Below, piece by piece: positions 1 through 9,274 of a stretch of DNA of 37,768 bases; the first letter of the stretch is position 1; every line of letters begins with the position of its first letter. The position numbers and the translations under genes were made by a program. The notes beneath the pieces are model-generated. The model saw nothing but the letters and a program-made list of their open reading frames with translations, searched no databases and was not told the origin of the DNA. Origin of the DNA: Candidatus Cryptobacteroides merdipullorum (GTDB lineage Bacteria; Bacteroidota; Bacteroidia; Bacteroidales; UBA932); the NCBI GenBank assembly GCA_018715685.1, contig DVLC01000033.1, positions 1-37,768 of the forward strand, in the 5' to 3' direction.

Positions 1-255
1 GGGTTCAGCCGAGAGAAGAGGACGAAATACGACGCGGACATGATAACGGAAAGGGACTATCAGAACATACTCGCCACGGCGAGGGAGCAGGGACTTGCGG
101 AAGGCGAGGCCAGAGGAATTGAGCGGGGCCGTGCCGCCGGCCTTGCCGAAGGAAAGGCGGAGGTTGCCAGAAAGCTACTTGCCTCCGGGATGCCGGAAGC
201 TCAGGTAGCGGAGTTCACCGGACTGACGGCGGAGCAACTGGAGGAGCTGAAATAG
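1..255 (+). CDS. C-terminal part of a probable Rpn-family recombination-promoting nuclease / putative transposase (5' end outside window)
   Basis: Frame of ORF 40..255 is open back to base 1 (GFSREKRTKYDADMITERDYQ...). Alternating EG/RG/AG helix (EGEARGIERGRAAGLAEGKAEVARKLLASGMPEAQVAEFTGLTAEQL) is typical of the C-terminus of Rpn/PD-(D/E)XK transposase-like proteins. Confidence 0.65.
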   Translation, partial: GFSREKRTKYDADMITERDYQNILATAREQGLAEGEARGIERGRAAGLAEGKAEVARKLLASGMPEAQVAEFTGLTAEQLEELK

Positions 256-496
256 AGTGTAGAGTAGCGGCGCGTAAAGACGACGGATGCTCGTATGGTT
301 CTGCGATCCAGCTGCGCGGGCAATCGGCTTCCGTCTTGGCAAATTTGTAATCTGACTGCTGCCGCCATGCCTGATCTACATCCGCTTGTTGTGGATTTTC
401 CGTCCCGCCAGATTTGCAATAAGCCGGCTTCCGTGTAGCAGGGTTTGCAGTCGTATCGTACAGTCATGGAATTTTCTCTCCGGCTGAGTTTCGAAG

Positions 497-646
497 TTCT
501 GCAATCCACCTGGGCGGCCCGAACGACATTCGAGCGTGTAGAGGGCCGATCAGTGTCGAAGGTGGACACATTTTCCTTCCACCTTCGACACCTGCCGGCC
601 TTCTATGCGTCTGCACGGCATCTTGCCTGCGCAGGTGGATTGCAGA
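497..646. repeat. Nested inverted repeats (outer CTGCAATCCACCTG 499-512 / CAGGTGGATTGCAG 632-645; inner GTGTCGAAGGTGGA 553-566 / TCCACCTTCGACAC 578-591)
   Basis: Both arm pairs are perfect 14-bp reverse complements by direct reading. Confidence 0.7.
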
Positions 647-721
647 GCCGAAAGTGAAAGTCTCCGTCTGAATCGGGACTCGTGATGGGTGATACGTTCG
701 TTCGGATTAACAATGTGGACG

Positions 722-760
722 AAATAAAAGCCGCTCCGGAGTTGGAACCGGGGCGGCTTT
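722..760 (-). terminator. Probable Rho-independent terminator downstream of the BACON lipoprotein gene
   Basis: Stem AAAGCCGCTCCGG (727-739) / CCGGGGCGGCTTT (748-760), one G-T pair; on the minus strand followed by TTTTATTTC. Confidence 0.75.
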
Positions 761-812
761 CGTGGATGGTTATGGACTGGCGGACTGTAAATTCGCTAGG
801 ATGGGATAAAGA

Positions 813-2870
813 CTATTCTTCCCAGGTAATTTCAATACTATTAATATACATGGCTCCGGAATTTGATCTAAATCCGATGTATGAATAATCTCCTTCTATT
901 TCAAATGAGGCGTTCAATCCATCGATCTTCGCAATTTCTGCAATACGCTCGCCCTTGCCATTATTGTATAACTCTGTTGCTGACGTGAAGGGTTCATTGC
1001 TGCCATATACCCACAGAACTCTCGCGTTGGAAGTTTCAGAATGCCAGTCGATAACAACTTTTCTTGCTTTTCCATTTGATGAAGTGGTTACTATACCGCA
1101 GTCGGAACCACTCGATCTCATCTGAATAGCATTGTCATTGTCTGTAGACATTGCAGTTTTTCCTGCGTATACGGCACTTGAGGATACGGATACACCTGAA
1201 AATTCAGTGTATGTTGTTCCGGTTGCTTTAAACAGATTCGCAGTCAAAACATCGGTTATTTCAACAGTGGTCTGTGTTGCAGACCGCTGGGTAAGGGTTA
1301 CAGTATTCTCGATTCCAGAGTCACTCAGAACAGTGAAGCTTACTTCAACGGGTTCTTCACTTTCGTTTGCAGGGTAGGTGACCGTGATGGTCGCGTTGCC
1401 AGTTCCTTCTTCGGGAGATACCGTGTAAGCCGGATTATTGGATTCGATCATCCAATATTCATTGGAAGAGATGTTGAATGTAGTTGTGCCGGCCTCTGCT
1501 GGAACATTCAGCTTACTCGGTGTAACATCGCAATATACGGCTTTCACGAGGTTGGGTAATATTCCTCTATTATCTGAATATGCACCGAAAGAGTCATATT
1601 CGGAATCGTACTGCATAGTTTTGTTCTTCAGAACATTGACTATAGAGTATTCGTTCTCTCCTGTCTGTTCGATTGACCATACATTGCCTTCCTGTGAAGC
1701 ATTTGTGGTCACATTGAAACTATTGAAGTTTTCAGTCATGTAATAGTATTTGCCGGAGGCATCCTGAATAGTGTATCCTCCGTCAACGGCAGCTATGGTG
1801 AAGACATTGGCGGCTGTACTTACGGGTGTTCCGTCCTCGCCGACAGTCGTATCGTCGACATAAAGAAATCCATATCTACCGCTAATAGGCTTTGCGGCTT
1901 TCCATCCCGTATCTGTATTTGCCATAATCCAGTATTCACCAGCTTCAAATTCTGGCATGGGGGTAATAGTTTCTTCAGTCGCTCCGGTCATGTCGAACGG
2001 GAAGATGTTGAGGTAGTTCTCCATGAGAGCAACGTCCTTTGTCGCAGTCAGGGTCTTGGTATAGATCTTGGTGGCGGATTCGGCTCTGACGGTGATGGCT
2101 TCTCCTGTCTTTACGTTGACATTCCATGAGGTGAACCAGACATCGTTCTCGCCGTTGCCGGCCTTGAGGGGAGTTGCGTAGTTGACAGTTACAACATTGG
2201 TCGGTTCGTGGTAGATTTCTCCGGCTTCTCCCGTAGCGAGGTTGTAGTATCTGCGGCCTGCGGCCTGCTGTCCTTCGGGGAATGTAACGGTTACTGACTT
2301 GATTTCGTCAGTGATTCCGGAAAGAGTCATGCAGTTGAGGGCTGTTGCGCGTTTGTAGTAGGCTGTCCACTCGTTGTTTTCGAGGGGAAGGCTCTCCGGA
2401 CGGGTAATCATCACATAAGCGGCGGGGTCATATGACGTGGCGCTCGCATTCTGTGAGGCTGGCAAATTTATTTTGTATGCGAATGCATCTGTGTTGTCGT
2501 TGTTGACACTTGCCGACGAAGGGTATACACCGGCAATTGTCGTGTTTTTGTTCGTTGTGTTTATGGTAACCGTAAACTTGCCTGTGGCATTTCCTGTATC
2601 GGGAGTGAATGAATCTGACTTGAAGCTCGTGGGGTTCTTTCCGTCTGCGCTGAATGTGACGAGCCTCATTTCTTCGGTATCATCCCAAAGCACCTGTGTT
2701 CCGTCAATGTGGGTCTTGGTGGCGTTTGCTACGTCCTCGACATTGGCATGGACGGTAATGGTTACGGTTTCTCCATCGCCTGCAGGATTGAAGTTCTCCT
2801 TCTGGCAGGAGGTCAGCGACATCGCGGCGACTGCTGCGACGAAGCATAATGGTCTGTAAAGCTTTTTCAT
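813..2870 (-). CDS. Lipoprotein with fimbrillin-like N-terminal region and BACON-like domain
   Basis: MKKLYRPLCFVAAVAAMSLTSCQKE lipobox signal (start chosen at 2870 rather than 2894); BACON-like stretch KLNVPAEAGTTTFNISSNEYWMIES...ITVTYPANESEEPVEVSFTV...TLTQRSA. Confidence 0.75.
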   Translation of the reverse strand: MKKLYRPLCFVAAVAAMSLTSCQKENFNPAGDGETVTITVHANVEDVANATKTHIDGTQVLWDDTEEMRLVTFSADGKNPTSFKSDSFTPDTGNATGKFTVTINTTNKNTTIAGVYPSSASVNNDNTDAFAYKINLPASQNASATSYDPAAYVMITRPESLPLENNEWTAYYKRATALNCMTLSGITDEIKSVTVTFPEGQQAAGRRYYNLATGEAGEIYHEPTNVVTVNYATPLKAGNGENDVWFTSWNVNVKTGEAITVRAESATKIYTKTLTATKDVALMENYLNIFPFDMTGATEETITPMPEFEAGEYWIMANTDTGWKAAKPISGRYGFLYVDDTTVGEDGTPVSTAANVFTIAAVDGGYTIQDASGKYYYMTENFNSFNVTTNASQEGNVWSIEQTGENEYSIVNVLKNKTMQYDSEYDSFGAYSDNRGILPNLVKAVYCDVTPSKLNVPAEAGTTTFNISSNEYWMIESNNPAYTVSPEEGTGNATITVTYPANESEEPVEVSFTVLSDSGIENTVTLTQRSATQTTVEITDVLTANLFKATGTTYTEFSGVSVSSSAVYAGKTAMSTDNDNAIQMRSSGSDCGIVTTSSNGKARKVVIDWHSETSNARVLWVYGSNEPFTSATELYNNGKGERIAEIAKIDGLNASFEIEGDYSYIGFRSNSGAMYINSIEITWEE

Positions 2871-2884
2871 GATTCTACGACAGA

Positions 2885-3061
2885 TTAAAACCAACCTCCG
2901 AGAGTGTTTGTTGCGTCATCATAGTTTCCGGCACCGCCTTCCTGATATTCCTGATTTGATTCGGGCATGCAGATGGTTCCTTCCGGCACGATTTCGTGCA
3001 TTTCGCACTTGGGGGCGTTGTAGTGCTCCTTGGTGCTGAGTGTGTTGTTGAGCTTGTTCAT
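2885..3061 (-). CDS. Small 58-aa protein of unknown function (not in the ORF track)
   Basis: Read from reverse complement: MNKLNNTLSTKEHYNAPKCEMHEIVPEGTICMPESNQEYQEGGAGNYDDATNTLGGWF*, located between nuclease and lipoprotein genes in the same orientation. Confidence 0.7.
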   Translation of the reverse strand: MNKLNNTLSTKEHYNAPKCEMHEIVPEGTICMPESNQEYQEGGAGNYDDATNTLGGWF

Positions 3062-3082
3062 GGTGTTATGAGTTTTTAAGTG

Positions 3083-5488
3083 TTAAAAGTTTCTGAATGT
3101 GGTCCAGCTGGTGTTGGTTTCGGCCTTGGCTTCGACTGTGTCGGGCAGGTTCACGAAGAGGTCGAGGCCTGTCTTGCGCTCGATTTCGTCGACGCTGACT
3201 GCGTATTTCTCGTAGCTGTCGCTGTATTGCCTGTGCTCGAACCAGAAGCCTACGGCCGAGGCGTCGGTGACCTTGCCTCCGCTGCGCTTCACCTTGAGCA
3301 CGGCTTTCCAGTAGTAGTTGGGTACGGGGGCCTTCTTGCTGTCGTGCGCGGGCTCTATCCATTTCACGTCCTCATTGCCGCCCACGGTCTGGAATACGGG
3401 GCCGGTGACTACATATACGGTGTCACGGCCGCCCGCAAGATCCTGTATGGCGTTCTCGAGCTTGTTCCATATTCCTCCGTTGAAATTGTCCTGGATCTGA
3501 GGGGTGCTGTTGGTCGCGTAGAAGGTCTGGCGCTGCATGGAGCTGTTGCCGTTGCGGTCGCCGTTGGCTATCTGGTGGCCGCGGGAGTAGATGGTGCTGC
3601 CGTAGTTGACCCCGTAGCTGCCGTTCCAGACGTTTATCTGCTCCCTTTCGGGGATGTCGGGGTTCGGCGCCCAGTTGTCGGAGCGACCGGAGCCCATAGC
3701 GTCGGCGTACAGCGGATATGCCACCCACATCGAAGTGTACCAGTCGGTGTCGTAGCCGTAGCTGTAGTTGCGCTCGCTCCCGGCATAGAAGGTCTTCACA
3801 TATTCCTCGGTCCCGAGGGGATTGGGAAGTTCGAGCCAGCCGCTCTCGATTTCTCCGCCGCCTTCACCTCCGCCTTCACCCGGTTTACCGAGCTGGGTGA
3901 TTCGTGCGTCGGCCGAGACTCCGTCGGCGTACAGGGTGATCACGGCCTGTCTCTGTTCTTCGGAGCCGTTCTGGCTGAGGCTTACGCGCAGGATGCCAGA
4001 GGCGGTGCTGTGGGTGACGACCATGCCGTCAGGATCATCCACTGAAGTATTTACGGAGGAGCTCAGCCCCGCCGTCGTATATCTGAAGCTGACCGAAGTC
4101 GCGTCGGCTGCAACGGTCTGCGAAGGCTCGTCGATGACGATCATCGGCCGCGTCTCGCCGTCCCAGGGAATCAGGCTTACGAGGGGCAGGCTTGAGCCGG
4201 TGGAGGTGTAGGTCGTGAAACGTGGTGCGCTCACATTGTATCTGAGGGTGCCCCAGCCGGAATTGCCCGGGCTGCTGATGGTCACGCTGCCGTCGGAGTT
4301 CCTGACCATGTCCAGTTCGACCGGGGAGGTGGCTTCGCGGACCTTCTTTTCGCCGTAAATTTCAAGATATCCTTCGTTGGCGTTCCGGAGGCTGTAGCCG
4401 TCGCCGCAGGGGGCTATGGTCCATACGCAGTCTTCGATTCCGGGTTCGCCTTCGAAATTGCCGCCGCCGAGGCTCCAGACGTCGCCGGTGACATCGGTCT
4501 GAAGCTCGTCGAAGTGCTGGCCGTCAATCGTCGAAGTCATGAGCACCCATCTTCCGTCGCCGTCCTGCGCTCCCACGAGCCAGCGGCCGGCGAGTTCGTC
4601 CTCTACGGGCGGAACGACTTCGCCGCCGGATTCGAACTCGGCGGTCAGCCGGTTGACGCTGCCCTCAACGAGATGCAGCCCGTCCTCGCCGGCGGAGACC
4701 ACGGTGCCGGTGCTGCCGTTGACGGTCACGCTGATTTCGGCCCCGGCGGGTATCTCCGCGCCCCATGAGCAGAACCAGATGTTGGCGCTGCCTTCGGAAG
4801 CGATGGTGGGTGAGTAGTTGAGGGTTATGCGGTTGGAGCCTTCGGTGATTTCTCCGGTGGTTCCGGAGAACAGGTCGACTCCGCTTTCGCCTGCGAGGCT
4901 GACATTGGCGGGAGCGGTAATCTCAACCTTGCTGATCTCTCCGTTGAATCCGTTGAGAATCAGGTGATTGACGGCTACGAGCCTGCGGAAGTCAGCGTTC
5001 CACCCGGCGCTTTCGGCGTTCTTGTCGAGCGTCAGGCTGCCGCGGGCCGCGGCGAAAAGCTCGGCCGCGGGATCCCAGCTCCATTCGCCGGGATTCTGCT
5101 CGGCGGGGAGGGTGACTCTGTAGTCTTCGGGATTGCCGTTGTCTCCGGCGACCGCCGCGGAAGCGGGGTAGAATGCCCCGAGAGTCAGCTTCTTGCCTGA
5201 AAATCCGGAGGGAAGCTCAAAAACGAAACTGCCGTCTTCGCCGGCGCCGTTCAGAATACTGTCATCCGAAGAGTCGCTGGCAAGAAGGACCATCTGCTCC
5301 TGTCCCCCCCATTTTATTTCAGAGGAGGGCTCGCCATCGAGCGGCTCGACGGAGGCTCTGACGGTCAGGACGACTGTCTTTCCGTCGTCGGGGTCCGGAG
5401 GCGTCACGGGCTTTTCGCAGGAGCCGACCGCAACGGAGGCTGCGGCAGCGAGTGAGATAAGACTTATATAAATATTCCTTGTCCTCAT
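3083..5488 (-). CDS. Lipoprotein DNA/RNA non-specific endonuclease (DRGH/NucA-like) with N-terminal fimbrillin-like and BACON-like regions
   Basis: Signal/lipobox MRTRNIYISLISLAAAASVAVGSCEKP; catalytic-like SRGHQIANGDRNGNSSMQRQTFYATNSTPQIQDNFNGGIWNKLE near C-terminus; BACON-like PMIVIDEPSQTVAADATSVSFRYTT...ARITQLGKPG. Confidence 0.85.
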   Translation of the reverse strand: MRTRNIYISLISLAAAASVAVGSCEKPVTPPDPDDGKTVVLTVRASVEPLDGEPSSEIKWGGQEQMVLLASDSSDDSILNGAGEDGSFVFELPSGFSGKKLTLGAFYPASAAVAGDNGNPEDYRVTLPAEQNPGEWSWDPAAELFAAARGSLTLDKNAESAGWNADFRRLVAVNHLILNGFNGEISKVEITAPANVSLAGESGVDLFSGTTGEITEGSNRITLNYSPTIASEGSANIWFCSWGAEIPAGAEISVTVNGSTGTVVSAGEDGLHLVEGSVNRLTAEFESGGEVVPPVEDELAGRWLVGAQDGDGRWVLMTSTIDGQHFDELQTDVTGDVWSLGGGNFEGEPGIEDCVWTIAPCGDGYSLRNANEGYLEIYGEKKVREATSPVELDMVRNSDGSVTISSPGNSGWGTLRYNVSAPRFTTYTSTGSSLPLVSLIPWDGETRPMIVIDEPSQTVAADATSVSFRYTTAGLSSSVNTSVDDPDGMVVTHSTASGILRVSLSQNGSEEQRQAVITLYADGVSADARITQLGKPGEGGGEGGGEIESGWLELPNPLGTEEYVKTFYAGSERNYSYGYDTDWYTSMWVAYPLYADAMGSGRSDNWAPNPDIPEREQINVWNGSYGVNYGSTIYSRGHQIANGDRNGNSSMQRQTFYATNSTPQIQDNFNGGIWNKLENAIQDLAGGRDTVYVVTGPVFQTVGGNEDVKWIEPAHDSKKAPVPNYYWKAVLKVKRSGGKVTDASAVGFWFEHRQYSDSYEKYAVSVDEIERKTGLDLFVNLPDTVEAKAETNTSWTTFRNF

Positions 5489-5591
5489 GATAAAAACCTC
5501 GATCCGCTCTCTGCCGTACTTCTGCTGCGTGCGGGGAAAGGAGCGAATCTTTTTATGCTGCTTGCGTCAGTTTTTAAAATTTTTTAACCCT

Positions 5592-5622
5592 CAAAGTTAC
5601 TAATTTTAAATATCATTGGCAA
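5592..5622 (-). promoter_or_regulatory. Predicted Bacteroidetes-type promoter for the nuclease unit
   Basis: Minus strand TTG (5622-5620), 20-nt spacer, TAACTTTG (5599-5592), matching TTG-N19-21-TAnnTTTG. Confidence 0.6.
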
Positions 5623-5668
5623 TCTTTTGTGGGTTTCAAAATTGTTAAAAATATTTGACGGCTTCTTG

Positions 5669-6787
5669 TCATTTCCCAGTGAAAATCCTTCTGACGCCGT
5701 CGGCGAGGTACCAGGGCAGGTAGGAGAGGACTTCGCGGGGCAGCAGGCGGAAGAGTTCGGACTGCTGGTGCACCACCTTCATGCCGTTCCGGGCTTTTCT
5801 CTGCAGGAAACCGGAGTCCGCGGAGGCGCGGCGGACGGGGTCGTAGTGGCCGAAATTGCCCTGGCGCAGGATGATCTGCAGGCATCCGAGGGCCTTTTTC
5901 CGGCTTTCGGGGGAGTAGAAGGGCATTTCTTCCACTGGCAGCCCGAGACGGTTCACGGCGATCCAGCCGAGAATCCGCCAGGTGTTCATGAGCCCGAGCA
6001 TGCGCAGGTCGCGCTCGAGGCGGGCGTGGTCGATCTCGGCGCGGTGGACATGGAGATGGCGGCACCAGTCGCAGAGCTGGCGCAGGCCTATGCCGCCCCA
6101 GAGCAGGTGCTCGGAGAGGTGCAGCAGAATAAACACGGAATCGAACGCTACCGGAGGCAGGTTCACGCGCACGCCGCCGATTTCGATGCCGCGCAGTGCG
6201 GACGGGTTTCCGAGCAGGGAGCCCGCCCAGCGCTGAAGCCGCCTGTTCCTGAAGGGGTCGGGGGAGACGGCGACATGGCGGTGGATTTCTATAGTGCAGC
6301 CCTTATATGTCAGATGGAAGTGTTTCTCGCAGTCCTCCTCTCCGTTTTCGCAGCCGTCCATGCCCAGGATCAGACTTACGCTGCGTTCATAGTCGCTGCC
6401 GGTGTAGAAGTCTATGTCCCCGCACATGCGGTGGTGCGGCTCCGGGTAGTCGCGGGCGAGCCCCTGTCCCTTGAGCAGTATGCCCTCGATGCCGTGGGAG
6501 CGCAGCAGGGTCACGAGTTCGGCGAGCACCGATTCGAGCCTGAGATTGGCGCGGCGAGTGCCCTCGAGAGTCACGAAGAGCTGGCGGGCGATGTCCGGAG
6601 AGGGAGTCAGGCCGGACGGCAGCGTATCGGCCCCGTCGGCGAAGATGCCGTTCAGCGACTGCATGGACGCGATGCGGAGCAGGGCTTTCCAGTCGGCTCC
6701 GTCTCTGAACATCTCAGGGTCGGCAGGACGCTCCCAGAGTCCCGAGCGTATGAGTTCGAAGAATTGTTCTATGGTGTTCCTGTCCAT
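5669..6787 (-). CDS. Nucleotidyltransferase family protein (NTP_transf_5-like)
   Basis: HGIEGILLKGQGLARDYPEPHHRMCGDIDFYTG... (ILLKG...R..GDID pattern) and a cysteine/leucine-rich helical C-terminal region typical of the family; adjacent to PqqD/ABC genes. Confidence 0.75.
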   Translation of the reverse strand: MDRNTIEQFFELIRSGLWERPADPEMFRDGADWKALLRIASMQSLNGIFADGADTLPSGLTPSPDIARQLFVTLEGTRRANLRLESVLAELVTLLRSHGIEGILLKGQGLARDYPEPHHRMCGDIDFYTGSDYERSVSLILGMDGCENGEEDCEKHFHLTYKGCTIEIHRHVAVSPDPFRNRRLQRWAGSLLGNPSALRGIEIGGVRVNLPPVAFDSVFILLHLSEHLLWGGIGLRQLCDWCRHLHVHRAEIDHARLERDLRMLGLMNTWRILGWIAVNRLGLPVEEMPFYSPESRKKALGCLQIILRQGNFGHYDPVRRASADSGFLQRKARNGMKVVHQQSELFRLLPREVLSYLPWYLADGVRRIFTGK

Positions 6788-6796
6788 CGTGGTTCT

Positions 6797-8536
6797 CTAT
6801 GCGCTATTCGTTGCCGGGCCGTCCGCAAGGCCGCCGCGTTCCTGCCGCCTGTCCGCCGCCTGCAGTTCGATTGTCTCGTCGCAGTATTCGGTGATCTTGC
6901 GCCTGTGGGTGATGAATATCATCGTGCGGCCGGGCAGGGCGCCGTTCAGGTTCTCCATGAGCCGCGTCTCGGTGTCGGGGTCGAGCGAGGAACTGAATTC
7001 GTCGAGCAGAAGGATGCTTCCGCGCCGCAGCAGGGCTCTCGCTATCGCGATTCTCTGGGCCTGGCCTTCGCTGAGACCGCCTCCGCTTTCGGAACAGGGG
7101 GTGTCGAGGCCTTCCGGCAGTTCGTGCACGAATTCCGCCGCGGCGATGCGCAGGGCTTCGTTCATGCGGGCCTCGTCGGCCTCGGGATCGCCGAGCAGCA
7201 GATTGTCGCGTATGCTGCCGCTGAGCAGGGAGTTGCCCTGGGGCACGTAGGTGAGGTTGCAGCGTGTGGCGGCGGATGCGGTGGCGCAGGTCGCGCCGTC
7301 GTAGAGGATGACGCTGCCTTTCTGCGGTTTCAGCAGCGCGAGCATCAGGCGTATGAGCGTGCTCTTGCCGGCTCCGGTCTCCCCGACTATCGCGGTGCGA
7401 CTGCCGGGGCGGAAGTCGTGGCTGAAGTTGTCGAGAACGAGTCTGTCGCCGTCGGGGTAGCGGAACGAGACATTGTCCATTCTTATGCCGGCGGGGGATT
7501 CAAGGTGTATCGGATCCGCCTGCGTCTGTGATTCTCCGTCTTCAAGTTCGACGAGGCGGTCGACGGACGCGGCGGCATGCACCATCGAGGGGATGTAGCT
7601 GCTGAGGTCGAGCACGGGGCGCTGTATCTGACCAACGAGCTGCAGGAATGCGGTCATGCTGCCGAAGCTCACCGCGCCCGCCATGAGTCCGTTCACTCCC
7701 CAGAGGAAGGCTGTGGCGTAGCCGGCCGCGAACGCCAGGCTGATGATCGTGCGCGAGACTACGGTGAAGCGGGTGCGGCGCATCACATCGTCGTAGAGAC
7801 CCGACTGCAGACGGTAGAGGCCGGACGACGCGCGGTCCTCCTGTTCGAGAGTCTGGATCAGGGTGGAGTGCTGGAGGTTTTCCTGGAGGTGCGACTGCAC
7901 CCGGCTGTCGGTGTCGCGTATGTCGCGGGTGAGCCGTCGCAGCCGACGGAAGAAGATCTTGCTGAGGATGACGGCGACAGGCATGATGCCCACTACGGCC
8001 CATGCGAGGCTGCCACCCAGCGCCAGCAGGAAGAAGAAGGCGGCGATGAATTTCAGGCAGGCTGCCAACAGGGCGGGAAGCACGTTGCTGATGCAGTCGG
8101 AGATCACGCGCACGTCCTCTTCGAGGCGGTTGGTGATGTCGCCGCTGTGCCTTTCGCCTCGTCCTCCCTGGTAGACGCAGATGAGGCGCGAGAAGAGCCG
8201 CAGACGCAGGCTGTTCTTGACCCGGATGTCGGTCTGCGCGGAGAGACGGGTGCGCAGCAGGGAGGCTCCGGTCTGCGCGGCCATGGTGCACAATAGAATC
8301 AGCGACCACGGAAGCAGGCCCCGTCCGGAGTCGCCGGTGGCTATGTCGATCAGGGTTTTGCAGACATATACGAAAAAGAGCGAGAGGGCGACTCCGGCGA
8401 GGTTCGTCAGCATGCTTGCAAGCAGGGCGAGTCTCTGTCCGGCGGTCGCGTGCCAGAACCAATGGAGATATGCCGCCGCTCCGGAACGCCTCCGGGCTTC
8501 CGTGCCGTCTTTGGTGTTTCGTTTTCCCGCTGTCAT
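6797..8536 (-). CDS. ABC transporter ATP-binding/permease protein
   Basis: N-terminal TM region; Walker A GETGAGKST, signature LSEGQAQRIAIARAL, Walker B ILLLDEFSSSLD, H-loop FITHR. Confidence 0.93.
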   Translation of the reverse strand: MTAGKRNTKDGTEARRRSGAAAYLHWFWHATAGQRLALLASMLTNLAGVALSLFFVYVCKTLIDIATGDSGRGLLPWSLILLCTMAAQTGASLLRTRLSAQTDIRVKNSLRLRLFSRLICVYQGGRGERHSGDITNRLEEDVRVISDCISNVLPALLAACLKFIAAFFFLLALGGSLAWAVVGIMPVAVILSKIFFRRLRRLTRDIRDTDSRVQSHLQENLQHSTLIQTLEQEDRASSGLYRLQSGLYDDVMRRTRFTVVSRTIISLAFAAGYATAFLWGVNGLMAGAVSFGSMTAFLQLVGQIQRPVLDLSSYIPSMVHAAASVDRLVELEDGESQTQADPIHLESPAGIRMDNVSFRYPDGDRLVLDNFSHDFRPGSRTAIVGETGAGKSTLIRLMLALLKPQKGSVILYDGATCATASAATRCNLTYVPQGNSLLSGSIRDNLLLGDPEADEARMNEALRIAAAEFVHELPEGLDTPCSESGGGLSEGQAQRIAIARALLRRGSILLLDEFSSSLDPDTETRLMENLNGALPGRTMIFITHRRKITEYCDETIELQAADRRQERGGLADGPATNSA

Positions 8537-8542
8537 CCCGGC

Positions 8543-8809
8543 CTATTCGAGCAGTCCGGCCTCCTGCCATGTGGCGAGGAGCTTCCGGGCGTCTGCAGCG
8601 GCGGTCCGGCGCTCCACGTCGTATTTCTCCAGCAGCAGCCCGGTCAGGGTGTCCGCGTCGAAGTCCTTGCCGGACACCGCTTCCCAGAGCCAGGCGGCGG
8701 AGTCGTTGAGGCTTATGACCTTGTTGAAGTCGAAGTTGTCGATGCCCTCGGCGGAAACTATGTGCTCTCCGCACATCTCCCTGAGGACGAATCCTTTTCT
8801 GATTTTCAT
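8543..8809 (-). CDS. PqqD family (RRE-type) protein
   Basis: MKIRKGFVLREMCGEHIVSAEGIDNFDFNKVISLNDSAAWLWEAVSGKDFDADTLTGLLLEKYDVERRTAAADARKLLATWQEAGLLE; start at 8809 preferred over 8863. Confidence 0.85.
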   Translation of the reverse strand: MKIRKGFVLREMCGEHIVSAEGIDNFDFNKVISLNDSAAWLWEAVSGKDFDADTLTGLLLEKYDVERRTAAADARKLLATWQEAGLLE

Positions 8810-8832
8810 GAATCGTCTGGTTCTTGTCCTGA

Positions 8833-8864
8833 CAAAGTTAGCACCCGCAGCAGTCATTTGCAAA
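8833..8864 (-). promoter_or_regulatory. Predicted promoter for PqqD-ABC-nucleotidyltransferase unit
   Basis: Minus strand TTTG (8864-8861), 20-nt spacer, TAACTTTG (8840-8833). Confidence 0.6.
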
Positions 8865-8867
8865 TAT

Positions 8868-8897
8868 TTGCTTTTGTTTATTAATTAGTTAACTTTG
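8868..8897 (+). promoter_or_regulatory. Predicted promoter for toxin-antitoxin module, adjoining palindrome ATTTGCAAAT (8856-8865)
   Basis: TTG (8868-8870), 19-nt spacer, TAACTTTG (8890-8897). Confidence 0.6.
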
Positions 8898-8914
8898 CAA
8901 AAAAGACTTAAGCT

Positions 8915-9274
8915 ATGGGAGGAAACTATCGGAGGCATGTTGTTGCCTATGCCGATTATTTTAAAGATTTCAAACGATCACTGGATAAGGCTTCGGTGGC
9001 AAGAATCTATCAGACTTTTCTGTATGTAATGACTTTTGACAAGATTCCTGCAAAGTTCTTCAGGTCAATTACGTCAGTGAAAGGTCTCTATGAGATTCGG
9101 GTCGAATATGAAAGCAATATATATAGAATTTTCTGTTGCATTGACGGAGATTTGATAGTTTTATTGAACGGGTTCCATAAGAAGTCTCAGAAAACTCCGT
9201 CCGAACAGATTGCGAGGGCGAAGAAAATAATGGATGAATATTATCTGGCGAAAATGGGAGAAAAACATGATTGA
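8915..9274 (+). CDS. RelE/HigB-superfamily toxin (phage-derived Gp49-like)
   Basis: YADYFKDFKRSLDKASVARIYQTFLYVMTFDKIPAKFFRSITSVKGLYEIRVEYESNIYRIFCCIDGDLIVLLNGFHKKSQKTPSEQIARAKKIMDEY: characteristic LYEIR..., RIFC..., LLNGFHKKSQKTP motifs. Confidence 0.92.
   Translation: MGGNYRRHVVAYADYFKDFKRSLDKASVARIYQTFLYVMTFDKIPAKFFRSITSVKGLYEIRVEYESNIYRIFCCIDGDLIVLLNGFHKKSQKTPSEQIARAKKIMDEYYLAKMGEKHD

Noticed and set aside
201-569. 122-aa minus-strand ORF in the intergenic region
   Set aside because: No motif, no clear signal for translation, and it overlaps the Rpn-like gene end; likely spurious.
5627-7531. 634-aa plus-strand ORF spanning the nucleotidyltransferase and ABC genes
   Set aside because: Antisense to two motif-supported genes; composition typical of a shadow ORF.
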